A stretch of 64,000 nt of DNA from Paenibacillus maysiensis (lineage in GTDB: Bacteria > Bacillota > Bacilli > Paenibacillales > Paenibacillaceae). Of the stretch, positions 35,236 to 45,512 are shown piece by piece (positions within the stretch are counted from its first letter, which is position 1; each line of letters starts with the position of its first letter). Where the stretch lies: assembly GCF_000520815.1 (NCBI RefSeq), contig NZ_ASRY01000025.1, forward strand, positions 1 to 64,000, given 5' to 3'. A model generated the notes under the pieces. The model was not told the origin of the DNA. It was given only the letters and a program-made list of their open reading frames with translations, and did not search any database. The translations under genes and the position numbers were made by a program.

Positions 35236-35280
35236 CCAACAGTCTTTCACAGGTTCCTGAAGAAAGAGGGTTGGTTTTTT
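35236..35280 (+). terminator. Riboswitch-controlled terminator before thiM
   Basis: CCAACAGTCTTTC (35236-35248) pairs with GAAAGAGGGTTGG (35262-35274), followed by TTTTTT that abuts the thiM ATG. The loop segment CACAGGTTCCTG can compete with the aptamer's GAACCTGT, a plausible antiterminator switch. Confidence 0.85.
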
Positions 35281-36099
35281 ATGTTAGATCAAATGGCTTT
35301 ATTGCTACAAAATATGCGGGATATGAATCCGCTCGTTCACAATATAACCAATGTGGTCGTCACCAATTTTACGGCAAACGGACTGCTCGCGCTCGGCGCT
35401 TCACCAGTTATGGCATACGCCAAAGAGGAAGTCGCAGATATGGCCCGAATTGCAGGGGCGCTTGTACTTAACATTGGTACGTTAAATGAAGAACTTGTAG
35501 AGTCCATGATAGTGGCTGGTTTATCGGCTAATGAACATGGGGTACCTGTGCTGTTAGATCCCGTGGGTGCGGGAGCGACCCCATTCCGCACAGCCTCCGC
35601 TCTCCGGATTCTGGATCGGGTCAAGGTGGATATTGTTCGCGGTAACGCTGCTGAAATTGCACAAATCATTGGCGAAGACATACAAATTAAAGGTGTCGAT
35701 GCTGGAGAAACAGGCAATTTGAATATTTCACAACTTGCAGTCAAAGCAGCCCATCAACTGAATACGATTGTTGCAATCACTGGCAAAGAAGACGTCATTA
35801 CCGACGGCCGTATAGGGTGGATCATTGAGAACGGCCATAGCATGCTTACCAAAGTTACGGGAGCTGGTTGCCTATTAACTTCGGTGCTGGGCGCTTTCGC
35901 TGCTGTCGAAAACGACAGACTTACTGCTGGCATGGCAGCACTTGCCGTATATGGCGTTGCTGCTGAAATGGCAGCAGAACGAAAAGGTGGGGAAGGACCA
36001 GGAAGCTTTCAGATCGAGCTACTTAATATGCTGTTCGCGGTAACGCCGGACGATGTGCGCCAGTACGGTAGGGTGCGCGCATTAGATCGGATATTCTGA
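35281..36099 (+). CDS. thiM: Hydroxyethylthiazole kinase
   Basis: The 272-residue ribokinase-fold enzyme phosphorylates 4-methyl-5-(2-hydroxyethyl)thiazole for thiamin salvage. Family landmarks are [29 protein letters not shown] at the N-terminus, [28 protein letters not shown] and the anion-hole/catalytic [16 protein letters not shown], where Cys is typical. I start at ATG 35281, the family length, with AGAGGG ten bases upstream in the terminator stem. A longer in-frame start at 35227 lies inside the riboswitch and is rejected. thiE and thiD, usual partners, are not in the window. Confidence 0.95.
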   Translation: MLDQMALLLQNMRDMNPLVHNITNVVVTNFTANGLLALGASPVMAYAKEEVADMARIAGALVLNIGTLNEELVESMIVAGLSANEHGVPVLLDPVGAGATPFRTASALRILDRVKVDIVRGNAAEIAQIIGEDIQIKGVDAGETGNLNISQLAVKAAHQLNTIVAITGKEDVITDGRIGWIIENGHSMLTKVTGAGCLLTSVLGAFAAVENDRLTAGMAALAVYGVAAEMAAERKGGEGPGSFQIELLNMLFAVTPDDVRQYGRVRALDRIF

Positions 36100-36200
36100 A
36101 CACAAGAGTATAGAAGGTGAAATGAACCACTGTTTATGTAGAAATGGACAGGTGTAATAACCCGTAAGAAGAAATAACTTCTTGCCGGGAGGTTGTATGT

Positions 36201-36890
36201 ATGGAGGTATTCGTCACGATTGGTGTCAAATTGATCATCAGCTTTTTTGGTTTGTGGATTATTGCTTTTATTACAGGGCGGAAAACCCTCAGTCAGTTAA
36301 CACCGCTCGATTTTTTAACATCATTAGTTTTAAGCGAAATTGTGGGGAATACACTATACGACGATAAGGTGAGCATTGGGCAGCTTTTGTTTGCTTTGGC
36401 ACTGTGGTGCACGCTGTCCTACTTTTTTGAAAAGGCAACGACCCATTTTGTAAGATTTGGATATATGGCGGAGGGCCGGACTGTGCTGCTCATCGATAAA
36501 GGCAAGGTTAATCAAGAAATGCTAGAAAAATACGATATGGAGTATACACAGTTACTTTCCATGCTTCGGCAGCAAAATATTTTTTCTCTTCGTGAGGTCA
36601 GGTACGCCACGTTGGAAACGAACGGCTCACTATCAGTCATGCGCAAACCCGAATACGAGCCGCCAACCGCTCAGGATATGGGGATAGGTGTGCAGCCTGA
36701 TTTCTTTTCCGTTACGGTCATCGATAAAGGAAAGCTGCTGAACGAATCCATGAGGGGCAAGAAAATCGATATGGAGCAGATTAAAGCAAAGATCCGGGAG
36801 CAAGGATATGATGATATCGACGAGATCGCCTATGCGGAGTATAGCGAGGATGGAACACTGTACATTGTTCCGATGGGAGAGAAAACCTAA
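36201..36890 (+). CDS. DUF421 membrane protein (YetF/YrbG-like)
   Basis: The 229-residue protein has three membrane helices at residues 5-80 (IGVKLIISFFGLWIIAFITGRKTLSQLTPLDFLTSLVLSEI, read in pieces, is the family's RxTLSQLTPxDF signature). A soluble DUF421 domain with the EGRTVLLIDKGKVNQEML segment follows. Bacillus homologues are membrane proteins often expressed in spores. The molecular activity is unknown. GGGAGG precedes the start, and a terminator follows. Confidence 0.88.
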   Translation: MEVFVTIGVKLIISFFGLWIIAFITGRKTLSQLTPLDFLTSLVLSEIVGNTLYDDKVSIGQLLFALALWCTLSYFFEKATTHFVRFGYMAEGRTVLLIDKGKVNQEMLEKYDMEYTQLLSMLRQQNIFSLREVRYATLETNGSLSVMRKPEYEPPTAQDMGIGVQPDFFSVTVIDKGKLLNESMRGKKIDMEQIKAKIREQGYDDIDEIAYAEYSEDGTLYIVPMGEKT

Positions 36891-36930
36891 TTAGACCAGG
36901 TTGGACCAGGCATAAATTATCTTTTAGTAT

Positions 36931-36955
36931 CCGCGCTCAGCGCGGCTTTTTTTAT
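36931..36955 (+). terminator. Terminator after the DUF421 gene
   Basis: CCGCGC-TCA-GCGCGG followed by CTTTTTTT. Confidence 0.92.
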
Positions 36956-37152
36956 GTATACAAGTCCAGTTCTTGGCTTGGGGCAATAGCTTGTACTATT
37001 AACCTAAACATTTCCTTTAAATATTCCGATAACATTTAAATGAACGTCTATTGCTTATGCTAGGCTGACAAGGCTGGATTACAATAGGAGGATTTTGTAA
37101 TCTTACCAACTGGTTTGACAAATACATATTGTTATCAAGGAGTGCACAGATC

Positions 37153-39204
37153 ATGAAAAAGAAGGGATTGCGCCAATGGATGGCTCCGTTCGCAACGGTT
37201 ACTCTGATTTTGAATACGGGATATGGCATCTTGGGGGGAACGGATGTAGCGGCGAGTGCGTTGCCTGCCAAAGAGCATAGCTGGAATTTGAAAAATCCAG
37301 GTATAGAGCAGTCACATGCAAATGTATTAGCAGGTCAAGGGCGCTATGCGAAGGTTGGTTCGGGTACAGGCGTGACTACGCTTACAGAGGTAGATGGTCA
37401 AAGAACCTATATTAACAGAATTATAAAAACGCTGGCGAACCAAACAACTGCGTTGAGTATTGCATCTGGAGAAGTAAGCCATTTGACAGCGGTTCCGGCA
37501 GATACAACAAAGATGAATTTGTCGTGGACAAATCCGACGGACACTAATTTTGACCATGTAAAGGTTAGCGTCAGCAAGGATGTATATGTAGATAACATCA
37601 AAAGTAATTCTTATATGATGAGCGGTTTACAGCCTGATACAGCATATAATTTTCGCGTGCAGACGGTGGATAAGAGCGGAAATGAATCTCAGGGGATTAC
37701 AATACAGGCCAAAACGGCTTCTGTTGTTCCTGTAGATAAGACACCTCCAGGAGAGGTGAGCGGGCTGACAGCGACAAATGTGGGTTACAACGCTTTTACT
37801 GTGAATTACATTTTGCCCAAGGATGCTGACCTGAGCCAAGCGATTATTTATCTAAATGATAGGGAAGTGCAGCGAACCTTAGGTACGTCCTACACGTTTA
37901 GTGGCTTGATCGCTTCCACTAACTATACCGTAACGGTCAAAACAGTGGATAAATCTGGAAACGTATCTGGGGGGGTTAGTATTCCGGTTACAACCCCAAC
38001 AGTCTCCGTCGATACTTCGTCCGTGCCAGATGTGACTGGAGCGACAGTGACGTCCGTTGGTAATCAGAGTATATCCATTTCCTGGACGAGACCCAGCGGG
38101 ATTAGTACAGTTAGTCTATATCTGGACGGGCAACTGATAACAGATTCATCAGGAACGACATATACGTTCACGAACCTGACGGCAGCTCGGTCGTATGGAA
38201 TTACCATTAGGTCCAAGCGGAGCACAGGTGTGTTGTCCTCTGGCGTGAAGCTGAGTGCGACGACTAATTCGAGCTCCAGTACGTCGGAAGTAACCAATCT
38301 TGAGGTAGACAGCAAGGATGAAACCTGGATAAAAATCACCTACGATATTCCGAGTGAAGCGCAGAGGGTGAAAATATATGTTGATAATGACTATCGGGGG
38401 GCTACAACCTCTGAGTCCTACAATATTACGAATTTGCGTGCAGGACGCTGGTACGTGATTAAGGTAGTAGCAGTAAAAAGCAATGGAGGGGAATCTTCAG
38501 GTGTGAGTTTGTCGGAACGTACGGATACTTCCTATTCGTCTTCGTCGTCTAGTTCATCAGACTATGAGGAAGCAAGAGATTTGATGAGGACTGCGGAGAA
38601 TAACCTGAGTGCATCCAGTTGGCGTGCTGCCAGAGACGCAATTAGTGATCTGCCAAGCGGGTCGCGTAAAAGTGATCTGCTGGATCGACTGGAAGCTATT
38701 CGCAATCGTGTGTTTAATACCAGCAGTTCATCAACCACAACAAGTACAAGTACAGGTACAACAAACTCTGGCTCAGCGTCCGTGTACTCCAACAATGCGG
38801 TTGCCCCATACGCAACTTCATTCATCCTGACACCAGGAGCTAAATATGCTTACGTGGATGGTCGCGCTATGTCGATAGATCAGGCCCCGCACATCATAAA
38901 TGGGGTGACGATGGTTCCGCTACGTTTTATCAGCGAACGGGTGGGGTACCAGGTGAATTATGAAAGAGGGACCAAGCGGATCCTTATGAATCGCCCTACT
39001 GAAGGCAAACAGGTGATACTTCAAATTAAGAATCCCAAGATGGTAGTATATGAGCTAAATATATCCCGGAATTCCTCAACTCCCATCACAGCCCCGATTA
39101 TTGTTAAGGGCTACACGTTAGTTCCACTAAGAACCATTAGTGAGCTTTCGGGCTACCAAGTGAATTATAGCGCTGCATCCAAACAAATTACGATTACAAA
39201 ATAA
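37153..39204 (+). CDS. Secreted protein with four fibronectin type III repeats and a copper-amine-oxidase-N-like (stalk) domain
   Basis: The 683-residue exported protein has an N-terminal signal peptide (MKKKGLRQWMAPFATV onward, cleavage after ASA near residue 36). Four FN3-like repeats start near residues 113, 200, 295 and 378; each has an N-terminal xxVTxL strand and a late Tyr-x-x-x-V strand. A Ser/Thr-rich linker is followed by a short helical segment (EEARDLMRTAENNLSASSW) and another Ser/Thr linker. The C-terminal domain has two PLRxISE motifs (MVPLRFISERVGYQVNY and LVPLRTISELSGYQVNY), the copper amine oxidase N-terminal 'stalk' repeat common in Paenibacillus surface proteins. No enzyme domain is visible; an adhesive or cell-wall role is likely. 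ATG 37153 follows AAGGAGTG. Confidence 0.85.
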   Translation: MKKKGLRQWMAPFATVTLILNTGYGILGGTDVAASALPAKEHSWNLKNPGIEQSHANVLAGQGRYAKVGSGTGVTTLTEVDGQRTYINRIIKTLANQTTALSIASGEVSHLTAVPADTTKMNLSWTNPTDTNFDHVKVSVSKDVYVDNIKSNSYMMSGLQPDTAYNFRVQTVDKSGNESQGITIQAKTASVVPVDKTPPGEVSGLTATNVGYNAFTVNYILPKDADLSQAIIYLNDREVQRTLGTSYTFSGLIASTNYTVTVKTVDKSGNVSGGVSIPVTTPTVSVDTSSVPDVTGATVTSVGNQSISISWTRPSGISTVSLYLDGQLITDSSGTTYTFTNLTAARSYGITIRSKRSTGVLSSGVKLSATTNSSSSTSEVTNLEVDSKDETWIKITYDIPSEAQRVKIYVDNDYRGATTSESYNITNLRAGRWYVIKVVAVKSNGGESSGVSLSERTDTSYSSSSSSSSDYEEARDLMRTAENNLSASSWRAARDAISDLPSGSRKSDLLDRLEAIRNRVFNTSSSSTTTSTSTGTTNSGSASVYSNNAVAPYATSFILTPGAKYAYVDGRAMSIDQAPHIINGVTMVPLRFISERVGYQVNYERGTKRILMNRPTEGKQVILQIKNPKMVVYELNISRNSSTPITAPIIVKGYTLVPLRTISELSGYQVNYSAASKQITITK

Positions 39205-39272
39205 ATGCTTTTGTAAAAATGGTTCCAAGTAAAGAATCTGGAACTATTAGTCTTATATTGGAATAATTATCT

Positions 39273-39318
39273 AACAAGGCAGACCGGAGAAACTGTCTGC
39301 CTTGTTTTAATTTTTTAT
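39273..39318. terminator. Terminator between the FN3 protein and alpha-galactosidase genes
   Basis: AACAAGGCAGA (39273-39283) pairs with TCTGCCTTGTT (39295-39305), then TTTAATTTTTT. It sits between convergent genes, and an AT-rich left flank may let it work both ways. Confidence 0.85.
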
Positions 39319-39339
39319 CGTCACTGAATGCATTCGTGA

Positions 39340-41613
39340 TCAGCGGATCGCCTTAAGGCGGAAGGTAGAGCTGGCGAAATCCCCTGTTAGATCCGAGACC
39401 ACAAGCCCAATTCTCATTAGGCGGTCACCTCCAAAGATTTCGCCATCGAACGCTACGCGGAAGGGGGAGGCGCCGTCTTCCACCAAGGTATTAACTGCAT
39501 GATCTGCAGTGTTGTCCGTCGCCCCGGTTTCGATTTTATACTTTTTCTTCGGGTCAAGTCCTTTTAGTGTTAATCGCCGGATTGGCCCATTCGGTTCAGC
39601 CAGTACGCGGAAGTAAGAGACAAACGCTTCCGACTTGTCCTCGCTAACGAACATCCAGGCCGTATCACCTCGGCCTTCAAATGGGCTAAGAAGCCGATAC
39701 ATATCCCCTTGCTGTACAAGGGAACGAATTTCCTTGTACTGGGCGATTTGTTTGGCAGCAAGCTCCTTTTCTTTCTTTGTAAATGCAGTAAGGTCAAGCT
39801 CGTAACCAAAGTTTCCACTCATTGCCACGTCGCCGCGTATGGCGAGGGAGGTAATTCGTCCCACCTGGTGGTTCGGCACGCTTGATACGTGTGCCCCCAT
39901 GGTGCTGGCCGGATACACGATGCTTGTTCCGTACTGGATAGCCAATCTTTCAATCGCATCCGTATCGTCGCTGGTCCATGTTTGCGGCATATAGTAGAGC
40001 ATTCCTGGATCGAACCGTCCGCCACCTCCGGAACAGCTTTCGAACAAGATGTCCGGGAACCGGGAGGTCAGGCGTTCCAGCAGATCGTAAAGTCCGAGCA
40101 TATAACGGTGTGCGGTTTCCTTTTGCCGTTCGCTAGGAGCTGTAGCCGAAGCAATCTCCGTCATATTACGGTTCATGTCCCACTTGACATAAGTAATCGG
40201 AGCGATTGAAAATACGGAGCTAAGCGTATCGTACAAGTAATCGCATACTTCTTTGCGAGAGAGATCAAGCACCAACTGGGATCGGCCTTCCGTCCGCCGC
40301 CGCCCCTCAGCATGCAGGCACCAGTCAGGATGGTCACGGTATAGTTCACTATCAGGAGATACCATTTCCGGCTCTACCCACAAGCCAAACTGTAATCCTT
40401 GTTCATTCACCCGTTTGGCTAAGTCGGCAAGACCGCCGGGCAGCTTGCGGCGGTTCTCAAACCAGTCCCCAAGCGAATTGTCGTCATTATCGCGTTTGCC
40501 AAACCAGCCATCATCAAGAACAAAGAGCTCAATACCGAGGGGTCCCGCTTCCTTAGCAATCGCCTCGATTTTATCAGCATCGAAGTTGAAATAAGTGGCT
40601 TCCCAATTGTTCACAAGAATCGGACGTTCTTTGTCACGATAACCTCCCCGGCACAGACGTGTACGATAGAGTCGATGATACGTGCGAGACATGCCCCCAA
40701 GACCTTCTTCGGAAAAGACCAGTACGGCTTCAGGGGTCTGGAATGACTCACCCGCTTCAAGTTGCCAGGAGAAGTCAAAGGGATTGATTCCGATACTTAC
40801 ACGGGTCTGGTCGAACTGCTCTACTTCCGCTTGGACGACGAAGTTGCTGCTGTAGACCAGACTGAACCCGTACACATCTCCGCGATCTTCAGTCGCATCA
40901 GGACGAAGCAGTGCCAGAAAGGGATTCATTTGGTGACTACTGGAGCCCCGACGGCTCTCCAACCGAATGGCACCAGGTCCGAGGTCGCGACGCTGGATAT
41001 GTCTTTCCCGCACCCAGGCTCCCGACAGGTAGAGAGCTTGGTAGTTGGAATCGGCGAAATCGACAGAGGCGCTCATGGCTTGCTCAATATTCATGATAGC
41101 GCTTCCAGTATGCTCAAACAGGGTAGACCGGGCAATAACACCGTAATTCGCAAATACAGTATAGAGCAGTGTAGCCTTAAGACCTGAGTTTTTGTCCTCA
41201 AGGATCAGAAAGAGGGTTGCTGCTTCATCATCCGATTCGGTATAGACGGCAGGAAGTCCTTCGAGCTTTGGTTTACCCGGTACAATGCGGTAACCAGTAT
41301 ATTTCAGCTCCGTAATTCGGGTTCCGTCCGCAAGTGCAACCTGGTAAGCAGGCTGACGAAAGTCGCTTGTTCCATACTGGGGATATTCCTGGGGAAGCGT
41401 GTCCAGGGAAATCGTACGGTTGGAAGGAACGGGAGTGGGAGAGAAAGAGCAGCGCTCCCTAAGTTCCAGTATACTTGCTAGACTTTGGTCATGATGAAGT
41501 CGAGCTCCCCAATAGACATGTGCGGGATATCCTTCTACAAGCTGGATAATATAGCTGCAATCCTTGGACTGCAGGTGAAACAAACCAAGCGTCTCGTCTA
41601 CATGAATGTTCAT
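39340..41613 (-). CDS. Alpha-galactosidase (GH36)
   Basis: The 757-residue enzyme is of typical length for tetrameric GH36 alpha-galactosidases, which release galactose from raffinose-family oligosaccharides and galactomannan fragments. The N-terminal beta-sandwich ends near residue 340. The TIM barrel has NNWEATYFNFDADKI, FVLDDGWFGKRD, the nucleophile Asp in YVKWDMNR and the acid/base Asp in SCSGGGGRFDPGMLYY, followed by TSDDTDAIER. No signal peptide is present, so it is cytoplasmic. ATG 41613 follows AAGGAGTG; a longer frame exists but has no ribosome site. It lies 81 bases downstream of a LacI-type regulator on the same strand and is probably controlled by it. No sugar permease gene accompanies it. 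Confidence 0.94.
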   Translation of the reverse strand: MNIHVDETLGLFHLQSKDCSYIIQLVEGYPAHVYWGARLHHDQSLASILELRERCSFSPTPVPSNRTISLDTLPQEYPQYGTSDFRQPAYQVALADGTRITELKYTGYRIVPGKPKLEGLPAVYTESDDEAATLFLILEDKNSGLKATLLYTVFANYGVIARSTLFEHTGSAIMNIEQAMSASVDFADSNYQALYLSGAWVRERHIQRRDLGPGAIRLESRRGSSSHQMNPFLALLRPDATEDRGDVYGFSLVYSSNFVVQAEVEQFDQTRVSIGINPFDFSWQLEAGESFQTPEAVLVFSEEGLGGMSRTYHRLYRTRLCRGGYRDKERPILVNNWEATYFNFDADKIEAIAKEAGPLGIELFVLDDGWFGKRDNDDNSLGDWFENRRKLPGGLADLAKRVNEQGLQFGLWVEPEMVSPDSELYRDHPDWCLHAEGRRRTEGRSQLVLDLSRKEVCDYLYDTLSSVFSIAPITYVKWDMNRNMTEIASATAPSERQKETAHRYMLGLYDLLERLTSRFPDILFESCSGGGGRFDPGMLYYMPQTWTSDDTDAIERLAIQYGTSIVYPASTMGAHVSSVPNHQVGRITSLAIRGDVAMSGNFGYELDLTAFTKKEKELAAKQIAQYKEIRSLVQQGDMYRLLSPFEGRGDTAWMFVSEDKSEAFVSYFRVLAEPNGPIRRLTLKGLDPKKKYKIETGATDNTADHAVNTLVEDGASPFRVAFDGEIFGGDRLMRIGLVVSDLTGDFASSTFRLKAIR

Positions 41614-41694
41614 GGTATTCACTCCTTGGGGGTTCATAATTTGTGTTCACATAAGGATATTTATCAATGACATTAAAACTTTCAAATGCTGTTT

Positions 41695-42718
<1,024 letters not shown>

Positions 42719-42782
42719 ATCGACTTTATTTTAACACATCCCATTGGCACTTTCAAGATGGCGGTTGAATTTTTAAGATTAA

Positions 42783-42902
42783 TATGATGTAACTGATTAC
42801 TATCAGGTGGACCCGCAGTATGGGAGTCTGCATGAATTTCGCACCTTGATGAAAGAAGCGGACCGAAAGGGCATCAAGGTGATCATGGACCTTGGAAGGT
42901 GA
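42783..42902 (+). pseudogene. Remnant of a GH13 alpha-glucosidase (oligo-1,6-glucosidase type)
   Basis: The frame reads [19 protein letters not shown], then [18 protein letters not shown], the second to third beta-strand region of GH13 enzymes (normally followed by VVNHTS). It ends abruptly in GR and a stop. An upstream stop and lack of any flanking GH13 sequence show it is a 40-codon fossil. Confidence 0.8.
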
Positions 42903-43041
42903 ACATTTAAATCCGTATGCTATTCGCATGATCCGTGTTTCATAGCAAAAAGCGGCCTATGATGCAATAAATTGAAACAGTCAATAAATCGTTACGCACT
43001 CTTATCAGACGATTTTGGGAACGATGCTATCTTTGTTTTTT

Positions 43042-43075
43042 CGTTTACTAAAGTGGTACCTTAATAAGGTAAACG
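43042..43075. promoter_or_regulatory. Nested palindromes in the AraC-gene promoter region
   Basis: TACCTTAATAAGGTA (43057-43071) is a perfect 15-base palindrome. CGTTTAC (43042-43048) and GTAAACG (43069-43075) form a second inverted pair around it. The pattern resembles a LacI- or GntR-type operator about 95 bases upstream of the AraC gene; it may belong to the lost GH13 gene. Confidence 0.5.
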
Positions 43076-43167
43076 TTGCGATATTCCATCTGTACGAAAA
43101 GGCAACATGATTATGCATAGTTATGTGTGCGTTTTTTTGAAATTTACAGCAAAAGGAGTTTACCAAA

Positions 43168-44076
43168 ATGAATTTGTATTTAGAGATCCCGGAGCTTGAT
43201 AGACATTTTCCTTTCCGGAGTTTTATTAATAAAGGCGACGTACTTTGCTATCCCCATTGGCATAAAGAAATTGAAATTATCTATGTTACTCAGGGAACCT
43301 TGGATCTGGGAATTAACGATAACTCGATACGCATGAAACAAGGTGAAATTCAATTTATAAATGGTGGTGATGTTCATTATTTCTTGGCTTCTCCCGACAG
43401 CGAACGGGTGGTTATTCAATTTGATTTGAGCTTTTTTCAAGAGATATCCACATTAAGCGATCAGAAGCGTCCTCTAAGAGATATATTTACGGAGATGGAG
43501 CAATCAAGCTGGAACTGGCCAGAAGAAACAGCAGCTAAAATGCTCACGCTGATTCAAAGCATTTATGATGAGAACGCCAATTGCAAAGAAGGTTGTTCCT
43601 ATATGATCAAAGCCAAACTGTTTGAGATATTGACTCTCATTTTGCGGGAAGTGCCGAGAAGTACGAAGCCTAGACTTCGCGAAATCTCTGAAAGTACCTT
43701 AATACAATCCAAGGACATGCTTTGTAAACTGGAACGTATTTTTGAATATGTGGAATGCCATTATCATGAAACCATTTCGCTGAAGAATGTAGCTGAATAT
43801 ATGGGTTTCAGTCCCTATTATTTCGCCAGACTGTTTAAGAAGAATACGGGGATGACCTTTGTAGCCTATTTGCATGAATACAGACTGAATAAGGCCAAAT
43901 GGATTTTGCTGAATGAAGACAATCCAATCACTGAGGTCGCAGAGGCTGCAGGTTTCAGGAGCGTGAAGACGTTTCATCATTTCTTTAAGGAAGCGACAGG
44001 AACATCACCATTGAAATACCGCAGGGCAATATTCGGGAATAAAACGGCAAGATATGAGGAAGAAAGTTTTTCATGA
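43168..44076 (+). CDS. AraC-family regulator with cupin sensor
   Basis: The 302-residue protein has an N-terminal cupin (about 15-130) with HWHKEIEIIYVTQGTLDLGIN and a C-terminal AraC domain (about 195-300). The latter contains TISLKNVAEYMGFSPYYFARLFKKNTGMTF and PITEVAEAAGFRSVKTFHHFFKEATGTSP. AAAAGGAG precedes the start. It is followed 120 bases later by a Gfo/Idh/MocA oxidoreductase on the same strand, a common pairing in carbohydrate or polyol use in Paenibacillus. The ligand is unknown. Confidence 0.88.
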   Translation: MNLYLEIPELDRHFPFRSFINKGDVLCYPHWHKEIEIIYVTQGTLDLGINDNSIRMKQGEIQFINGGDVHYFLASPDSERVVIQFDLSFFQEISTLSDQKRPLRDIFTEMEQSSWNWPEETAAKMLTLIQSIYDENANCKEGCSYMIKAKLFEILTLILREVPRSTKPRLREISESTLIQSKDMLCKLERIFEYVECHYHETISLKNVAEYMGFSPYYFARLFKKNTGMTFVAYLHEYRLNKAKWILLNEDNPITEVAEAAGFRSVKTFHHFFKEATGTSPLKYRRAIFGNKTARYEEESFS

Positions 44077-44196
44077 GAAATGTATGATAGAGCTATCCAA
44101 CTAAAATTTTATCGTGCAGTAACCCATCTGCAATCGATTTTGATCCGTGAGCAACCGCTTTTAATGTGGTGCGCTTAAATCAGGAGTGAAAGGAAA

Positions 44197-45261
44197 ATGA
44201 AAATGGATAATCGGATATATAATGTAGTCATTATCGGTTATGGAGGCATGGGAAGCTACCATGTTCAATTGATCGAACCTATTCAGCAGCTTGCCATTGG
44301 CGGTGTATATGATATTGTTGATTACCGGATGGAACTCGCTGCAGCTGCTGGCTATAAAACCTACGCCAGTCTGGATGCCGTTCTGGCCGATCAGGCCATC
44401 GATATTGTTTTGATAGCAACGCCTAATGATGTTCATAAAGAAATCGCGATTCAGGCACTGCAAGCTGGAAAACATGTCATTTGCGAAAAGCCGGTTACGA
44501 TAACGAGCGCGGATTTCTTGGATATTGTCGAGGTAGCGAAGAAAGAAAATCGCGTGTTTACGGTACATCAGAACCGTCGATGGGATGAAGACTTTCGGAT
44601 TATCAAAGATATGATTGGCAAGAAGACCGTGGGCGAGCTTTTCCAGTTGGAATCGCGGGTTCAGGGGGCTAACGGCATTCCAGGTGACTGGCGACAACTG
44701 AAGGCGTACGGTGGAGGAATGCTGCTGGATTGGGGAGTCCATCTGTTGGACCAGCTGCTTCAGATTACGGACAGCCAAATCGAAAGCGTAACTGCTACCC
44801 TCAGCTATATTTTGGGAACTGAAGTGGATGACGGCTTTACCAGCTTTATTGAGTTCAAGGACGGCCTGACAGCAGTTATTGAAGTGGGTACAACCAATTA
44901 CGTAAAGCTGCCGCGTTGGTATATAAAAGGAACCGAAGGAACCGCAGTGATCAGGGATTGGGACTTGAGCGGAGAGATCGTTACCCGGAATCCGGATGTT
45001 GCTCATGTGGAACCAAAACCAATTCAAGCAGGTCAAGGATTGACAAAAACGATGGCGCCGCCGTCTGAGGAATCCACCCTTAAGTTCCCGATTGAGAAAA
45101 TACCAGCTGCAGCGGAAAGCTTTTACGAAAATGTTGTTTCCACCATTGAAGGAAAAGCGGAGCTTGCGATCAAGAGTGAAGAAGTGCATCGTGTGCTGGT
45201 GCTGATTGAGACGATTTTTGAGGCGGCTGCAACTAAAAGCGTGATTCGAAGAACTATTTAA
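44197..45261 (+). CDS. Gfo/Idh/MocA-family sugar or polyol oxidoreductase
   Basis: The 354-residue protein begins with a Rossmann motif IIGYGGMGSYH. It contains the family's AGKHVICEKPVTIT (catalytic Lys of the EKP motif) and HQNRRWDEDFRII, then an alpha/beta domain with YGGGMLLDWGVHLLDQLL carrying the conserved Asp and His. It should oxidise or reduce a sugar, inositol or similar polyol with NAD(P). The exact substrate cannot be inferred. Its AraC neighbour is the likely regulator. The opposite strand is open over nearly the full length, which is a shadow. Confidence 0.9.
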   Translation: MKMDNRIYNVVIIGYGGMGSYHVQLIEPIQQLAIGGVYDIVDYRMELAAAAGYKTYASLDAVLADQAIDIVLIATPNDVHKEIAIQALQAGKHVICEKPVTITSADFLDIVEVAKKENRVFTVHQNRRWDEDFRIIKDMIGKKTVGELFQLESRVQGANGIPGDWRQLKAYGGGMLLDWGVHLLDQLLQITDSQIESVTATLSYILGTEVDDGFTSFIEFKDGLTAVIEVGTTNYVKLPRWYIKGTEGTAVIRDWDLSGEIVTRNPDVAHVEPKPIQAGQGLTKTMAPPSEESTLKFPIEKIPAAAESFYENVVSTIEGKAELAIKSEEVHRVLVLIETIFEAAATKSVIRRTI

Positions 45262-45318
45262 ATCAGCTCTATTTTTCGACCCGCCTAAGACAGATTTTTA
45301 ATAGGATCTTATATTTTG

Positions 45319-45363
45319 AGAACCTATGAAAAACATTGAATCTTAAAGTTTCTCATAGGTTCT
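45319..45363. repeat. Inverted repeat after the oxidoreductase gene
   Basis: AGAACCTATGA (45319-45329) and TCATAGGTTCT (45353-45363) form a perfect 11-bp stem with a 23-base partly paired loop. There is no T-run, so it may be a transcript-stabilising hairpin or a weak terminator. Confidence 0.5.
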
Positions 45364-45476
45364 GGAATCAAATGAAATTACATAATTTCATGTCTTGAAC
45401 AAGATCTTAGTGTTATAAAGGATAACATTGCACTTTTTAGTTTACTTCTTTGGGCATCTAATGATAAAATACAGAA

Positions 45477-45486
45477 TGAACGTTCA
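45477..45486. promoter_or_regulatory. TGAACGTTCA palindrome upstream of the TetR-MFS pair
   Basis: A perfect 10-base palindrome 26 bases before the TetR start, just after a TGATAAAAT -10-like box. This core is common in operators of TetR-type efflux regulators. Confidence 0.6.
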
Positions 45487-45512
45487 GTATTCATGAAAGC
45501 GAAGTGGATGGA

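Noticed and set aside
44161-45189. 342-codon minus-strand frame opposite the Gfo/Idh/MocA gene
   Set aside because: Exact antisense shadow of a gene with clear Rossmann and EKP motifs; its translation shows no coherent domain.
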